From Nocardia spumae (lineage in GTDB: Bacteria; Actinomycetota; Actinomycetes; Mycobacteriales; Mycobacteriaceae): a stretch of 64,000 nucleotides of DNA. The stretch spans positions 4,960,001 to 5,024,000 of the forward strand of contig NZ_JAJFZL010000001.1 of NCBI RefSeq assembly GCF_020733635.1, in the 5' to 3' direction. The notes beneath the pieces are model-generated. The model saw only the letters and a list, made by a program, of their open reading frames with translations, was not told the DNA's origin and made no database searches. This document shows positions 53,389 through 63,377 of this stretch, in pieces (the stretch's first letter is position 1; each line of letters opens with the position of its first letter). The position numbers were made by a program, and so were the translations under genes.

Positions 53389-53832
53389 GTGCGCGTCGCG
53401 TTCGCCGCGATCTACTCGTCGGCGAGCGCGGCAGCACAGCCGGACCCCGTGCATGATGGATCCACCCCGGGCGGCATCACCCACACCTGCTCAGATCCGC
53501 CCGGCGCGACAGGCGGACAGGAGTGTGAGGCGTTGCGCCCCAACGATGCCGATGAGGTGATCCGGGTGCTGACCGAGGTGATCGACATCGTCGCGCGGCC
53601 GGACACCGACGTGACCTGGTCCGGATACGACACCCCCGAAGAGGCGGCGGCCGAACTGCGTGACCTGATCGACCGGATCCGCGACCCCAGGACGGCCCGG
53701 TCCGCCGTCCGCGAGATTTCCCTGCTGTTTCTGCCTACCGGCGCGCTTCAGGAGATCGCGATCAGCAGCGGCTGGGGCAACACCTATCTGACTCTGGCAG
53801 AGCGCATGGACCGCGCCCTGGCCGCGGGCTGA
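53389..53832 (+). CDS. Hypothetical protein
   Basis: 147 residues if GTG at 53389 is the start; no RBS is clear. The opening is a short hydrophobic stretch (VRVAFAAIYSSASAAAQ) that could be part of a signal. The second half DEVIRVLTEVIDIVARPD and AELRDLIDRIRDPRTARS is helical and looks like genuine protein. No family is recognised. It follows the DUF4232 gene by 14 bases. Confidence 0.5.
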   Translation: MRVAFAAIYSSASAAAQPDPVHDGSTPGGITHTCSDPPGATGGQECEALRPNDADEVIRVLTEVIDIVARPDTDVTWSGYDTPEEAAAELRDLIDRIRDPRTARSAVREISLLFLPTGALQEIAISSGWGNTYLTLAERMDRALAAG

Positions 53833-54015
53833 GCCTGTCCGCGGAGTCTTCCCCGGGTGGGGTCGGTACCCCGATCCGGTCGACACAGACCCGCGCCTCG
53901 CCGACAGCCACCGGGAGAAGGTCCGGAACATCCTCGGCTGAGCCGCGAGCCCCATGAATGCCCCGCGATTTCGACGTGGGGCAAATTACAGGCGATCCGA
54001 TCTGCACAAACTGGG

Positions 54016-54087
54016 TGGGCGCAGAGGGGTTCGAACCCCCGACCGCTGGTGTGTAAAACCAGTGCTCTACCACTGAGCTATACGCCC
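54016..54087 (-). tRNA. tRNA-Val (anticodon TAC)
   Basis: On the minus strand a 72-base cloverleaf reads gggcgta at the 5' end and tgcgccc plus an A discriminator at the 3' end. The anticodon arm is ctggt ... accag around tttacac, with TAC in the middle. The D-arm and the T-arm ggttcgaacc are clear. CCA is not encoded. It lies between a hypothetical gene and ahpE. Confidence 0.95.
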
Positions 54088-54166
54088 GGACTCCACCGGC
54101 CGGGCAAGGCGGTGAAGATGGTGTCTGCCGTGCGATCCCGGGGTGACCGGGACCTTGCGCGGCGGT

Positions 54167-54631
54167 TTAAGAATCTAACGCAGTGAGCGCTTTCTCCCAA
54201 GCCGCCTGGTCACGGGGCTCTCCGGGGCCGTTCATCTCCGCGAAACGGATGATTCCGTCCTTGTCGACGACGAAGGTGCCGCGGTTGGGGAAACCGGACT
54301 TGTCGTTGAAGACACCGTAGGCCTGTGTGACTGCGCCGTGCGGCCAGAAGTCGGACAACAGGGGGAAGGTGTAGCCCTGTTCGGCCGCCCAGATCTTGTG
54401 GGTGGGCGGCGGGCCGACGGAGATGGCAAGGATCTCGGCGTTGTCGTTCTGGAACTTCGGCAGCTCGTCGCGAACCTTGCACAGCTCGCCCTGACAGATG
54501 CCGGTGAACGCCAGCGGGTAGAACACGATCAGGACATTCTTGTGGCCCCGGTAATCGGCGAGGCTCACTTCCTGATTGTTCTGATCCTTGAGCGTGAAAT
54601 CCGGTGCGGCCGTGCCTACTTCGAGCGGCAT
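54167..54631 (-). CDS. ahpE: AhpE-type peroxiredoxin
   Basis: 154 residues, one thioredoxin fold. The active site is PLAFTGICQGELC (peroxidatic Cys near residue 46), with downstream SVGPPPTHKIWAAEQGYTFPLLSDFWPHG and NRGTFVVDKDGIIRFAEM, almost as in mycobacterial AhpE. It reduces peroxides and peroxynitrite. The C-x4-C spacing adds a second Cys (about 51) where I recall Asp in M. tuberculosis. The ATG at 54631 has AGGAGG 7 bases upstream. Confidence 0.88.
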   Translation of the reverse strand: MPLEVGTAAPDFTLKDQNNQEVSLADYRGHKNVLIVFYPLAFTGICQGELCKVRDELPKFQNDNAEILAISVGPPPTHKIWAAEQGYTFPLLSDFWPHGAVTQAYGVFNDKSGFPNRGTFVVDKDGIIRFAEMNGPGEPRDQAAWEKALTALDS

Positions 54632-54710
54632 GCGCAGTCCTCCTGTCTTCGACGGCGGGCTGTTCCCGAACTCGGTGGCCGCCCCTGCGAAACCTTAGTC
54701 ACGCGATGGA

Positions 54711-55133
54711 TCAGCGCTGCTTCGAGGGCGTCTTCGGCTGCATCAGCTTGGTGCCTGTCCAGGTACCGAGGCTCACCGGGGTGGTCGATGTCAGCCCCGC
54801 GGTGGGGGCGGACTCGGCGATCTCACTGGGATCGACATGGCCGGGCTCACCGGTCTTCGGGGTGAGCACCCACACCACACCGTCCTCGGCGAGCGGGCCG
54901 ATGGCATCCATCAGCTCGTCCACCAGATCACCGTCACCGTCGCGCCACCACAGCAGCACGACGTCGATCACCTCGTCGGTGTCCTCATCCAGGAGCTCGG
55001 ATGCGATCTCTTCCTCGATGGACGAACGCAGTTCGTCCGACGTGTCTTCGTCCCAGCCCAGCTCCTGAACCGCCATGCCGTGGGAAATGCCAAGCTTCTG
55101 AGCGTAGTTCTGCGCGTCCGCCGCGGCGACCAC
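54711..55133 (-). CDS. DUF3052 protein (Rv2239c-like)
   Basis: 140 residues, acidic. It opens VVAAADAQNYAQKLGISHGMA, the usual start in mycobacteria and corynebacteria, and continues with VQELGWDEDTSDELRS, DEVIDVVLLWWRDGDGD and GVVWVLTPKTGEPGHVDPS, all typical of DUF3052. GTG at 55133 is chosen because GAGGAGG lies about 7 bases upstream and the family starts here. Function unknown. It sits between ahpE and a lipoprotein gene in the same order as in M. tuberculosis. Confidence 0.85.
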   Translation of the reverse strand: MVAAADAQNYAQKLGISHGMAVQELGWDEDTSDELRSSIEEEIASELLDEDTDEVIDVVLLWWRDGDGDLVDELMDAIGPLAEDGVVWVLTPKTGEPGHVDPSEIAESAPTAGLTSTTPVSLGTWTGTKLMQPKTPSKQR

Positions 55134-55331
55134 GGTGGTGTCCTCCTCAACTCCCGACAACAGATAGTTGCAAGCGAACATGGTTATCGGCCGCAACGCA
55201 AGCCGATCCGGCTAAATAACTTCCGAAATGTCGCGGATGAAGGCATCGCGGCGAACCGTGCAGATTCGTCGTCCAGCCCCCTGAGCGGGGACGGCGCACC
55301 CTCATCCGTTCCCCGGACCCCACCGCGACGG

Positions 55332-55889
55332 CTATCGCGCGGGGCATGCGGTCCGGACCGCGTTGAGTGCGTCGTTGACCCGCTTGCTGGCGTCGTTGAG
55401 CAAACCGACCGGCGCCGTATAGGTCATCTTGCGCGATTCGGTGGCCAATTCGCGTGCGGCGTTGACGTATTCGGTGAGCTTCTGCGCCAGATCGGGCGGT
55501 AGCGCCTCCCCGGAACCGCCGACCCGGCCCTCCACGGTGCGCGCGGCGTCCTCGAGCGTCTGCGCGGCGGCATCGCGCTTGGCGTCCTGGTCGGGCGCGT
55601 TCGCATCGTGCGCGTCGACGAAGTCGTTGTACTTCGTCACCGCTCCGCCGGTGGTCTCCCGGAACGGGGTGCAGTTGTCGCCCACCGCCTTCGTCTGGGC
55701 GGCGGCCTGCTTCGACGAGCTGGCCGCGGCCGCGGAGGCGACCATCTCGGTCCGATACGCCGCGGCGTCGGCCTGGTTCACGGTCGCAGTACCTTGGACA
55801 GCAGTGGAGCATCCCGCCACCACCAGCCCGGTGCCGACCGCCAAGGCCGCACACATCAGCCCGAACCCACGTGGGTTCAGCAGTTTCAT
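55332..55889 (-). CDS. Lipoprotein (Rv2240c position)
   Basis: 185 residues. A signal peptide ends in the lipobox LVVAGC near residue 26, so Cys is probably lipidated. The mature part is helical and rich in Ala, Thr and Asp, with GDNCTPFRETTGGAVTKYND and LTEYVNAARELATESRKM. No enzyme motif is seen. The ATG at 55889 has GGGGAGG about 4 bases upstream. It is divergent from aceE and occupies the Rv2240c position. Confidence 0.78.
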   Translation of the reverse strand: MKLLNPRGFGLMCAALAVGTGLVVAGCSTAVQGTATVNQADAAAYRTEMVASAAAASSSKQAAAQTKAVGDNCTPFRETTGGAVTKYNDFVDAHDANAPDQDAKRDAAAQTLEDAARTVEGRVGGSGEALPPDLAQKLTEYVNAARELATESRKMTYTAPVGLLNDASKRVNDALNAVRTACPAR

Positions 55890-56123
55890 CGTCCTCCCCG
55901 CTTCTCGAGCAGTCGAAAAGATGTCGTTCGGCCGATCGGCCATCGGGCATCACAGCCTAGCGAACGGTACTGGATTTACGGCTGAGATGATGACCTGGGA
56001 CGCATCATCGACAAGGATGTGAGGTGCGCCCCAAACCGTGAGCGACGGATGGCCCGCACACCAGCGCGGCCGTCCGGGGTTAGAGCCATCAGCTTGTCCA
56101 CCCCTGTACGAGGAGCATTGATT

Positions 56124-59048
56124 TTGACCGACCTGATGCACCCGATTTCGTCAAGTTCCGCATCCGATCCCGACGAGGCCGCGAACAGCAACGGTTCCGC
56201 CGACCAGTCGGCCCACGCCCGACCGGCAGGGGCGCGTGTGCGGGTGATCCGCGAGGGGGTGGCGTCATACCTACCGGACATCGACCCGGAGGAGACCAGC
56301 GAATGGCTGGACTCGTTCGACGAGATGCTCGAGCGCGAGGGCCCCGGCCGCGCGCGCTATCTGATGCTGCGCCTGCTCGAGCGCGCCGGTGAACGTCACG
56401 TCACCATTCCGGCGTTGACCTCCACCGACTACGTCAACACCATTCCCACCGAGAACGAGCCCTGGTTCCCCGGCGACGAGGAAGTCGAGCGCCGGTACCG
56501 CGCGTGGATCCGCTGGAATGCCGCGGTGATGGTGCACCGCGCACAGCGGCCCGGCATCGGTGTGGGCGGGCACATCTCGACCTACGCGTCGTCGGCGGCG
56601 CTCTACGAGGTCGGGTTCAACCACTTCTTCCGCGGTAAGGACCACCCCGGCGGCGGCGACCAGATCTTCATCCAGGGTCACGCCTCCCCCGGTGTCTACG
56701 CCCGCGCCTACCTCGAGGGCCGGCTGACCGAGCAGCAGCTCGACGGGTTCCGTCAGGAGTACAGCCACGGCGGTCCCGGCCACGGCCTGTCGTCGTATCC
56801 GCATCCGCGGCTGATGCCCGACTTCTGGGAATTCCCGACCGTCTCGATGGGTCTGGGCCCGATGAACGCCATCTACCAGGCCCGGTTCAACCACTACCTG
56901 CACGACCGGGGTATCAAGGACACCTCCGATCAGCACGTGTGGGCGTTCCTCGGTGACGGTGAGATGGACGAGCCGGAGTCGCGCGGCCTGATCCAGGTGG
57001 CCGCCAACGAGGCTCTGGACAATCTGACCTTCGTCATCAACTGCAATCTGCAGCGCCTCGACGGCCCGGTGCGCGGTAACGGCAAGATCATCCAGGAGCT
57101 GGAGTCGTTCTTCCGCGGCGCCGGCTGGAATGTCATCAAGGTCATCTGGGGCCGTGAGTGGGATGCGCTGCTGGGCGCCGACCGCGACGGTGCGCTGGTC
57201 AACCTGATGAACTCCACCCCCGACGGTGACTACCAGACCTACAAGGCCAACGACGGCGCCTACGTCCGCGAGCATTTCTTCGGTCGCGATCCGCGCACCA
57301 AGGAACTGGTCAAGGGCCTGACCGATCAGCAGATCTGGAATCTCAAGCGCGGCGGCCACGACTATCGCAAGATCTACGCCGCCTACGCGGCGGCGCTGTC
57401 GCACCAGGGCAAGCCGACGGTGATCCTGGCCAAGACCATCAAGGGTTACGGCCTGGGCAAGCATTTCGAGGCCCGCAACGCCACGCACCAGATGAAGAAG
57501 ATGACCCTGGACGATCTGAAGGCGTTCCGCGATGTGCAGCGCATCCCGATCACCGACGCCCAGCTCGAGGCCGATCCGTATCTGCCCCCGTACTACCACC
57601 CGGGTATGGAGTCGCACGAGATCGGCTACATGCTCGATCGGCGGCGGACACTCGGCGGCTATCTGCCCGAGCGGCGCTCGGTGGCCAAGCCGCTGCAGCT
57701 GCCCGGCGACGCGCCCTACGCCTCCGTGCGCAAGGGTTCGGGTAAGCAGAACGTCGCGACCACGATGGCGTTCGTGCGGCTGATGAAGGAACTGCTGCGC
57801 GACAAGAACATCGGCGATCGCATCGTCCCCATCATCCCGGACGAGGCCCGTACCTTCGGCATGGACTCGTGGTTCCCCTCGCTGAAGATCTACAACCGCA
57901 ACGGCCAGCTCTACACCTCGGTCGACGCGGAACTGATGCTGGCCTACAAGGAGAGCCAGATCGGTCAGATCCTGCACGAGGGCATCAACGAGGCCGGTTC
58001 CACGGCGTCGTTCACCGCGGCCGGCACCTCCTACGCCACCCACGGCGAGCCGATGATCCCGCTCTACATCTTCTATTCGATGTTCGGCTTCCAGCGCACC
58101 GGCGACGGCCTGTGGGCCGCGGCCGACCAGCTGGCTCGCGGATTCGTCCTCGGCGCCACCGCCGGGCGGACCACGCTCACCGGTGAGGGACTGCAGCACA
58201 ACGACGGTCACTCGTTGCTGCTGGCCTCGACCAACCCGGCCGTGGTCGCCTACGATCCGGCGTTCGCCTTCGAGATCGCGCACATCGTGCGTGACGGCCT
58301 GCGCCGGATGTACGGCGGCGGGAAGCCTCAGCTCGGGCCTGGCGGCACTCTCGCCTCCGAGGTGCCCGGAACCCATCCGGTGCTGAAGAACGACGTCTTC
58401 GGCGGCGAGAACGTCTTCTACTACATCACCCTCTACAACGAGCCGTATCAGCAGCCGGCCGAACCGGACGATCTGGATATCGACGGTCTGCTGAAGGGGA
58501 TCTATCTGTACCGACGCGGCAGTGCCGGTGACGTGCGCGCCCAGATCCTGGTCGCGGGCGTGACGATGCCGGACGGCCTGCGTGCCCAGGAACTGCTGGC
58601 TCAGGACTGGGGTGTGCAGGCGGACGTGTGGTCGGTGACGTCCTGGAGCGAGCTGCGCCGGGAGGCGTTGGCCAAGGAGATCCACGCGCTGCGGCATCCG
58701 GAGGCCGGAACCGAGCTCCCGTACGTGACCCAGGCGCTGTCGCAGGCGCAGGGGCCGTTCGTGGCCGCATCGGACTGGATGCGGGCGGTGCCGGATCAGA
58801 TCCGCAAGTGGGTTCCGGGTGACTACACCACACTGGGCACCGACGGATTCGGGTTCTCCGATACTCGCCCGGCGGCCCGGCGGGTGTTCAACGTCGACGC
58901 CGAATCCATCGTTCTCGCGGCTCTGGAGGCCCTGGGACGTACGGGCGGGATCGATCCGGCGGTGGTCGCGCAGGCCGCGGCACGCTACCGGATCGATGAC
59001 GTCGACGCCGCACCGAAATCGGTGAGCACCGAAGACCAACTCGCGTGA
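56124..59048 (+). CDS. aceE: Pyruvate dehydrogenase E1 component
   Basis: 974 residues, the homodimeric AceE type. The conserved core includes [20 protein letters not shown] near residue 90, [22 protein letters not shown], and the thiamine diphosphate site around [12 protein letters not shown] with the later [13 protein letters not shown]. It decarboxylates pyruvate and passes acetyl to the E2 component. TTG at 56124 is chosen because AGGAG lies 8 bases upstream; ATG at 56136 is the fallback. It starts the run to fasR and fabD, as in mycobacteria. Confidence 0.92.
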   Translation: MTDLMHPISSSSASDPDEAANSNGSADQSAHARPAGARVRVIREGVASYLPDIDPEETSEWLDSFDEMLEREGPGRARYLMLRLLERAGERHVTIPALTSTDYVNTIPTENEPWFPGDEEVERRYRAWIRWNAAVMVHRAQRPGIGVGGHISTYASSAALYEVGFNHFFRGKDHPGGGDQIFIQGHASPGVYARAYLEGRLTEQQLDGFRQEYSHGGPGHGLSSYPHPRLMPDFWEFPTVSMGLGPMNAIYQARFNHYLHDRGIKDTSDQHVWAFLGDGEMDEPESRGLIQVAANEALDNLTFVINCNLQRLDGPVRGNGKIIQELESFFRGAGWNVIKVIWGREWDALLGADRDGALVNLMNSTPDGDYQTYKANDGAYVREHFFGRDPRTKELVKGLTDQQIWNLKRGGHDYRKIYAAYAAALSHQGKPTVILAKTIKGYGLGKHFEARNATHQMKKMTLDDLKAFRDVQRIPITDAQLEADPYLPPYYHPGMESHEIGYMLDRRRTLGGYLPERRSVAKPLQLPGDAPYASVRKGSGKQNVATTMAFVRLMKELLRDKNIGDRIVPIIPDEARTFGMDSWFPSLKIYNRNGQLYTSVDAELMLAYKESQIGQILHEGINEAGSTASFTAAGTSYATHGEPMIPLYIFYSMFGFQRTGDGLWAAADQLARGFVLGATAGRTTLTGEGLQHNDGHSLLLASTNPAVVAYDPAFAFEIAHIVRDGLRRMYGGGKPQLGPGGTLASEVPGTHPVLKNDVFGGENVFYYITLYNEPYQQPAEPDDLDIDGLLKGIYLYRRGSAGDVRAQILVAGVTMPDGLRAQELLAQDWGVQADVWSVTSWSELRREALAKEIHALRHPEAGTELPYVTQALSQAQGPFVAASDWMRAVPDQIRKWVPGDYTTLGTDGFGFSDTRPAARRVFNVDAESIVLAALEALGRTGGIDPAVVAQAAARYRIDDVDAAPKSVSTEDQLA

Positions 59049-59115
59049 CCCGCCGGGGCGCGATCGGCGGCACCGGGCGTCCACGCCCGGACGGTGACCT
59101 CCAGGCCCGCCGCGC

Positions 59116-59196
59116 GCCGATCGCACCCCGGCTCCGGGCGGAGCCGATCGCACCCCGGTTCCGGGCGGAGCCGATCGCACCCCGGCTCCGGGCGGG
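59116..59196. repeat. Tandem 27-base repeat, three copies
   Basis: Three head-to-tail units of gccgatcgcaccccggctcc + gggcgga, differing at only one or two bases, lie between aceE and the fasR-type gene. The unit length is a multiple of three, but no open frame through them looks like a gene. A hairpin (59203-59220) follows. Confidence 0.85.
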
Positions 59197-59202
59197 GACT
59201 TC

Positions 59203-59220
59203 GGGCGCGACATCGCGCCC
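59203..59220. terminator. Possible terminator after aceE
   Basis: Arms gggcgcg and cgcgccc with a 4-base loop (acat) form a strong short hairpin 155 bases after the aceE stop. No T-run follows. It would separate aceE from the regulator gene. Confidence 0.45.
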
Positions 59221-59270
59221 TTACCGGGGGGTTGCGGATTCCCACCAGCGCGATGACGGAATATTGAACA

Positions 59271-60599
59271 GTGGAACGTAAACCGCCGCGGCCTCGCCGG
59301 GTCTCCGAGGGGTCGTCCGAGCACGAGGTCTACCTGCCGACCGGGGCCCTGTCCCCGAATCGGCAAACCCGCGATCCGCTGCCGGATACCCTGCTCAAAA
59401 GGGTGAAGCAGTTCTCCGGGCGGCTGTCCACCGAGGCCATCGCCTCGATGGAGGACCGGCTACCGTTCTTCGGTGATCTCGATGCCGCCCAGCGTGCGGG
59501 TGTCCAGATGCTGGTGCAGACCGCGGTGGTCAACTTCCTGGAGTGGCTGCAGGATCCGGAAAGCGATATCCGATTCAGCCTCGACGCCTTCCAGGTGATC
59601 CCACAGGATCTGGCCCGCCGGCTCACGCTGCGCCAGACCGTGGACATGGTCCGGGTCGCGATGGAGTTCTTCGAGCAGTGGCTACCGGCACTGGCGCGCA
59701 ACGACCGGCAGCTGGTGGCGCTCACCGAGGCGGTACTGCGTTACGGCCGGGAGCTCGGCTTCGCGGCGGCCTCGGTGTACGCCAGCGCGGCCGAATCACG
59801 TGGCGCCTGGGATACCCGGCTGGAAGCGCTGGTGGTCGACGCGGTGGTCCGCGGCGACACCGGCCCGGAGATGCTCTCCCGCGCCGCCACGCTCAACTGG
59901 GATGCCACCGCGGCCGCGACCGTATTGGTCGGGACGCCGCCGAAAGACCAAGTGGCCGTGGTGAGTTCGGTGCACACCGCCGCCACCCGGCACGGTCGCG
60001 CGGCGCTGGCGGTGGTGCAGGGCTCGCGGCTGGTCATGGTGGTCAGCGGCAATCTCGGCGATACCGGGTATCCGTCACCGTTCCTGATGGATCTGCTCGC
60101 CGAGGCCTTCTCCGACGGTCCGGTGGTCATCGGGCCGACCATGCGGACCCTGTCCGCGGCGCACGTCAGCGCGGTGGAGGCGATGGCCGGAATGGAGGCC
60201 GTGGTCGGCTGGCGGGCGGCGCCGAGACCGGTGCACGCGGCCGAATTGCTGCCCGAACGAGCCCTCCTCGGTGACCGGGCTGCGATCGACGCTCTCAACG
60301 AGTATCTTGTGCTACCGTTGGCCGCCGCTGGGTCGGCCCTGTCGGACACCCTCGACGCCTACCTCGACTGCGGTGGAGCCGTCGAGACATGTGCCCGCCA
60401 GCTGTTCGTTCATCCAAATACGGTCCGCTATCGACTCAAGCGCATCGCCGAAGTCACCGGCCGTGATCCGATGAATCCGCGTGATGCCTACGTGCTCCGA
60501 ATCGCGGCCACAGTAGGTCGTTTGACACGAACCCGTAACGAAACGTCAACATCCGCCCCAGACGACTCATCGGTAACTTTCTCCGAGGATCGACTGTAA
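59271..60599 (+). CDS. fasR: PucR/FasR-type transcriptional regulator (Rv2242-like)
   Basis: 442 residues. The C-terminal HTH of the PucR type (about 370-425) reads DTLDAYLDCGGAVETCARQLFVHPNTVRYRLKRIAEVTG. Upstream lie a RsbR/GGDEF-like helical sensor region and an N-terminal RPRRVSEGSSEHEVYLPTG stretch. Streptomyces FasR has this type and position and activates the fab operon; M. tuberculosis Rv2242 is the ortholog by place. GTG at 59271 is the apparent start, with a weak RBS. It probably controls fabD-acpM-kasA-accD6. Confidence 0.78.
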   Translation: MERKPPRPRRVSEGSSEHEVYLPTGALSPNRQTRDPLPDTLLKRVKQFSGRLSTEAIASMEDRLPFFGDLDAAQRAGVQMLVQTAVVNFLEWLQDPESDIRFSLDAFQVIPQDLARRLTLRQTVDMVRVAMEFFEQWLPALARNDRQLVALTEAVLRYGRELGFAAASVYASAAESRGAWDTRLEALVVDAVVRGDTGPEMLSRAATLNWDATAAATVLVGTPPKDQVAVVSSVHTAATRHGRAALAVVQGSRLVMVVSGNLGDTGYPSPFLMDLLAEAFSDGPVVIGPTMRTLSAAHVSAVEAMAGMEAVVGWRAAPRPVHAAELLPERALLGDRAAIDALNEYLVLPLAAAGSALSDTLDAYLDCGGAVETCARQLFVHPNTVRYRLKRIAEVTGRDPMNPRDAYVLRIAATVGRLTRTRNETSTSAPDDSSVTFSEDRL

Positions 60600-60640
60600 C
60601 GGATACCAGGAATCGGTCGATCGCGACAACCCACGTGGCT

Positions 60641-60661
60641 TTTTGTGGGGTCCGCACAAAA
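60641..60661. promoter_or_regulatory. Inverted repeat upstream of fabD
   Basis: Perfect 7-base arms ttttgtg (60641-60647) and cacaaaa (60655-60661) flank a 7-base spacer about 67 bases before the fabD start. This position and AT-rich symmetry suit a FasR-type operator, though a weak terminator for fasR is also possible. Confidence 0.48.
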
Positions 60662-60727
60662 GCGGTCCGGAAACCTCATCGGCGTCGACATCTCCACGGA
60701 GCCCTCTCACGGTGTTTTGTTAGAGAC

Positions 60728-61642
60728 GTGATCGCGTTGTTCGCCCCAGGACAGGGCTCCCAGACACCCGGCATGCTCGCGCCATGGCTCGATCTTCCCG
60801 GCGCGCGGGACCGTCTCGAATTGTGGTCCAAGGCTTCCGGCCTGGATCTGCTGCAACTCGGCACCACCGCCACCGCGGAGGAGATCACCGATACCGCGGT
60901 GACCCAGCCGCTCGTGGTGGCCGCCGCGCTGCTGGCTTTCGCGGAGATGCCGCACGATTCGATTCCGGCCGATACCATCGTCGCCGGACATTCGGTCGGC
61001 GAGCTCGCCGCCGCCGCCGTCGCCGGCGTCATCTCCCCCGATGACGCGGTGAAACTCGCCGCGATCCGCGGTGCGGAGATGGCCAAGGCCTGTGCGTTGG
61101 TTCCGACCGGCATGTCCGCCGTGCTCGGTGGTGACGAAGCCGCCGTGCTCGACCGGCTCGCCGAACTCGATCTCGTTCCGGCCAACCGCAACGCGGTGGG
61201 TCAGATCGTGGCGGCAGGCCGGCTGGATGCGTTGGCGGAACTCGCCGCGAACCCGCCCGAGAAGGCGCGTGTTCGTGCCCTGCCCGTCGCCGGGGCCTTC
61301 CACACGTCGTTCATGGCACCTGCCCAGGACGCTGTGACGGAAGCCATCTCCCAGATGGTGCCCGGCGAACCGACCCGGACTCTGCTGTCGAACTACGATG
61401 GCAAGCCGGTCACCTCGGGCAAGGACGCCATCGAAAAGCTCGCCGCACAGGTGACCCGGCCGGTCCGGTGGGATCTGTGCACCGAGACCGTTCGCGCGGC
61501 AGGAGTTGCCGCGGTGGCCGAGCTGCCACCGGCCGGAACTCTGGTCGGCATCGCCAAGCGGGAGCTGAAAGGCACCCCGAATCTGGCGCTGAAGACCCCC
61601 GAGAACATCCCCGCGTTTGTCGAGCTTTCGGCAACCGGCTAG
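60728..61642 (+). CDS. fabD: Malonyl CoA-ACP transacylase
   Basis: 304 residues. APGQGSQTPGML at the start, the nucleophile elbow AGHSVGELAAAA (Ser near 89) and the later AGAFHTSFM (His near 195) are the FabD signature. It loads malonyl from CoA to acyl carrier protein for FAS-II. GTG at 60728 is the only sensible start; the RBS is weak. It leads the fabD-acpM-kasA-accD6 operon, downstream of the FasR-like gene. Confidence 0.92.
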   Translation: MIALFAPGQGSQTPGMLAPWLDLPGARDRLELWSKASGLDLLQLGTTATAEEITDTAVTQPLVVAAALLAFAEMPHDSIPADTIVAGHSVGELAAAAVAGVISPDDAVKLAAIRGAEMAKACALVPTGMSAVLGGDEAAVLDRLAELDLVPANRNAVGQIVAAGRLDALAELAANPPEKARVRALPVAGAFHTSFMAPAQDAVTEAISQMVPGEPTRTLLSNYDGKPVTSGKDAIEKLAAQVTRPVRWDLCTETVRAAGVAAVAELPPAGTLVGIAKRELKGTPNLALKTPENIPAFVELSATG

Positions 61643-61771
61643 CTTTCCTCGCGGTTCGCAGTGACGCGGCCGTGAGCGGGCGGGCGAAACATTTGCCCAC
61701 CTCGTACCGAAGAAATAAACGGACCTCCGAATCAATCGGACCCTACGGAAGATCAAGAAGGGAGCCACGAA

Positions 61772-62074
61772 GTGGCCGCTCTGACCCAGGAACAGATCGT
61801 CGAAGAGCTCGGCAAGATCATCGAAGAGGTGACCGGCATCGAGCCCTCAGAGGTGACGATCGAGAAGTCTTTCGTCGATGACCTGGACATCGACTCGCTG
61901 TCGATGGTCGAAATCGCGGTGCAGATGGAAGACAAGTACGGCGTCAAGATTCCGGACGAGGACCTCGCCAGCCTGAAGACCGTCGGCTCCGCGGTCGCCT
62001 ACGTCCAGAAGCTCGAGGCCGAGAACTCCGAGATGGCCGAGGCGCTCAAGGCCAAGTTCGGCAACGCCGAGTAA
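61772..62074 (+). CDS. acpM: Meromycolate acyl carrier protein
   Basis: 100 residues. The phosphopantetheine Ser lies in DLDIDSLSMVEIAVQ (near 42). The C-terminal tail ELEAENSEMAEALKAKFG extends beyond ordinary ACPs, as in mycobacterial AcpM (longer still there). It carries acyl chains through FAS-II. GTG at 61772 has AAGGGAG about 9 bases upstream. It lies 129 bases after fabD. Confidence 0.92.
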   Translation: MAALTQEQIVEELGKIIEEVTGIEPSEVTIEKSFVDDLDIDSLSMVEIAVQMEDKYGVKIPDEDLASLKTVGSAVAYVQKLEAENSEMAEALKAKFGNAE

Positions 62075-62086
62075 AGGGCCGGTACC

Positions 62087-63337
62087 GTGACCACTCCTTC
62101 CACCTTGAACGGGAACTTCCCGAACGTAGTCGTCACCAGTCTCGCGGCGACCACGTCGATCGCGGGTGACGTCGATGCGACGTGGAAGGGACTCCTCAAC
62201 GGCGAGAGCGGTATCGACGTTCTCGAGGATTCCTTCATCGAGGAATACGACCTCCCGGTCCGCATCGGCGGTCACCTGAAGGTTTCGCCGGACACCTTGC
62301 TCAGCCGAGTCGAGATCCGCCGCATGGCTTATGTCGAGCGGCTGGCCACGGTCCTGGGCCGCGAGGTGTGGAAGAACGCCGGCAGCCCCGAAGTCGACCC
62401 CGAACGCCTCGCCGTGGCGATCGGCACCGGTCTCGGCGGCGGCGACGCGCTCATCGACTCGGTGGACAAGCTGAAGAACGGTGGCTACCGCAAGATCTCG
62501 CCGCTGGCCGTTCAGATGGTCATGCCGAACGGGCCGTCCGCTGTCGTGGGCCTCGAATTGGGGGCCAAGGCGGGAGTGGTCACCCCGGTCTCGGCATGTT
62601 CGTCGGGATCGGAAGGCATCGCCAACGCGTGGCGGATGATCGTCATGGGCGATGCCGACATGGTCGTCACCGGCGGTGTCGAGGGCTACATCTCCGATGT
62701 GCCGATCGCGGCGTTCTCCATGATGCGCGCGATGAGCACCCGCAACGACGACCCCAAGGGCGCGTCGCGACCGTTCGACAAGGATCGTGACGGCTTCGTC
62801 TTCGGCGAGGCCGGTGCACTGATGGTCGTCGAGACCGAAGAGCACGCCAAGGCACGCGGGGCCACCATCCACGCCCGCCTGCTGGGTGCCGGCATCACCT
62901 CCGACGGCTTCCATCTGGTCGCCCCGGATCCCACAGGTGCCGGTGCGGCGCGCGCCATGGAGCGCGCCATGCGGACCGCCGGACTGACCAGGTCCGACAT
63001 CACCCACATCAACGCGCACGCGACCGCCACCCCCATCGGGGACACCGCGGAAGCGAACGCGATCCACAAGGCCGTGGGCAAGCACGCCTCGGTCTACGCG
63101 CCCAAGTCCGCCCTGGGCCACTCGATCGGTGCCGTGGGCGCCCTCGAGTCGGTACTCACAGTGCTCAGCATTCGCGACGGCATCGTTCCGCCCACGCTGA
63201 ACCTGGAGAACCAGGATCCGGAGATCGACCTGGATGTCGTGCACGGTGAGGCTCGACGCCAGGACATCGAGTACGCGATCAACAACTCGTTCGGCTTCGG
63301 TGGCCACAACGTGGCACTGACCTTCGGACGGTACTGA
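62087..63337 (+). CDS. kasA: Beta-ketoacyl-ACP synthase (KasA)
   Basis: 416 residues. The catalytic Cys is at position 171 in [12 protein letters not shown]; the His residues are H311 in [11 protein letters not shown] and H345 in KSALGHSIG. This numbering equals that remembered for M. tuberculosis KasA. It condenses malonyl-ACP with acyl-ACP in mycolate-precursor elongation. GTG at 62087 follows an AAAGGGCCGG site 12 bases after acpM. A strong hairpin follows before accD6, where kasB would be in mycobacteria. Confidence 0.93.
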   Translation: MTTPSTLNGNFPNVVVTSLAATTSIAGDVDATWKGLLNGESGIDVLEDSFIEEYDLPVRIGGHLKVSPDTLLSRVEIRRMAYVERLATVLGREVWKNAGSPEVDPERLAVAIGTGLGGGDALIDSVDKLKNGGYRKISPLAVQMVMPNGPSAVVGLELGAKAGVVTPVSACSSGSEGIANAWRMIVMGDADMVVTGGVEGYISDVPIAAFSMMRAMSTRNDDPKGASRPFDKDRDGFVFGEAGALMVVETEEHAKARGATIHARLLGAGITSDGFHLVAPDPTGAGAARAMERAMRTAGLTRSDITHINAHATATPIGDTAEANAIHKAVGKHASVYAPKSALGHSIGAVGALESVLTVLSIRDGIVPPTLNLENQDPEIDLDVVHGEARRQDIEYAINNSFGFGGHNVALTFGRY

Positions 63338-63377
63338 TCCGGCTCGGTCGACAACGTAAGTCGACAACTTCAGCGAA

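Noticed and set aside
54016..54087. tRNA-Val as an integration site for a mobile element
   Set aside because: No integrase, no repeated 3' tRNA end nearby and the flank is conserved core order; only a normal tRNA is supported.
56271..59366. Very long minus-strand frame opposite aceE
   Set aside because: It is the complement of aceE codons in a high-GC genome; the sequence has no motif while aceE is unmistakable.
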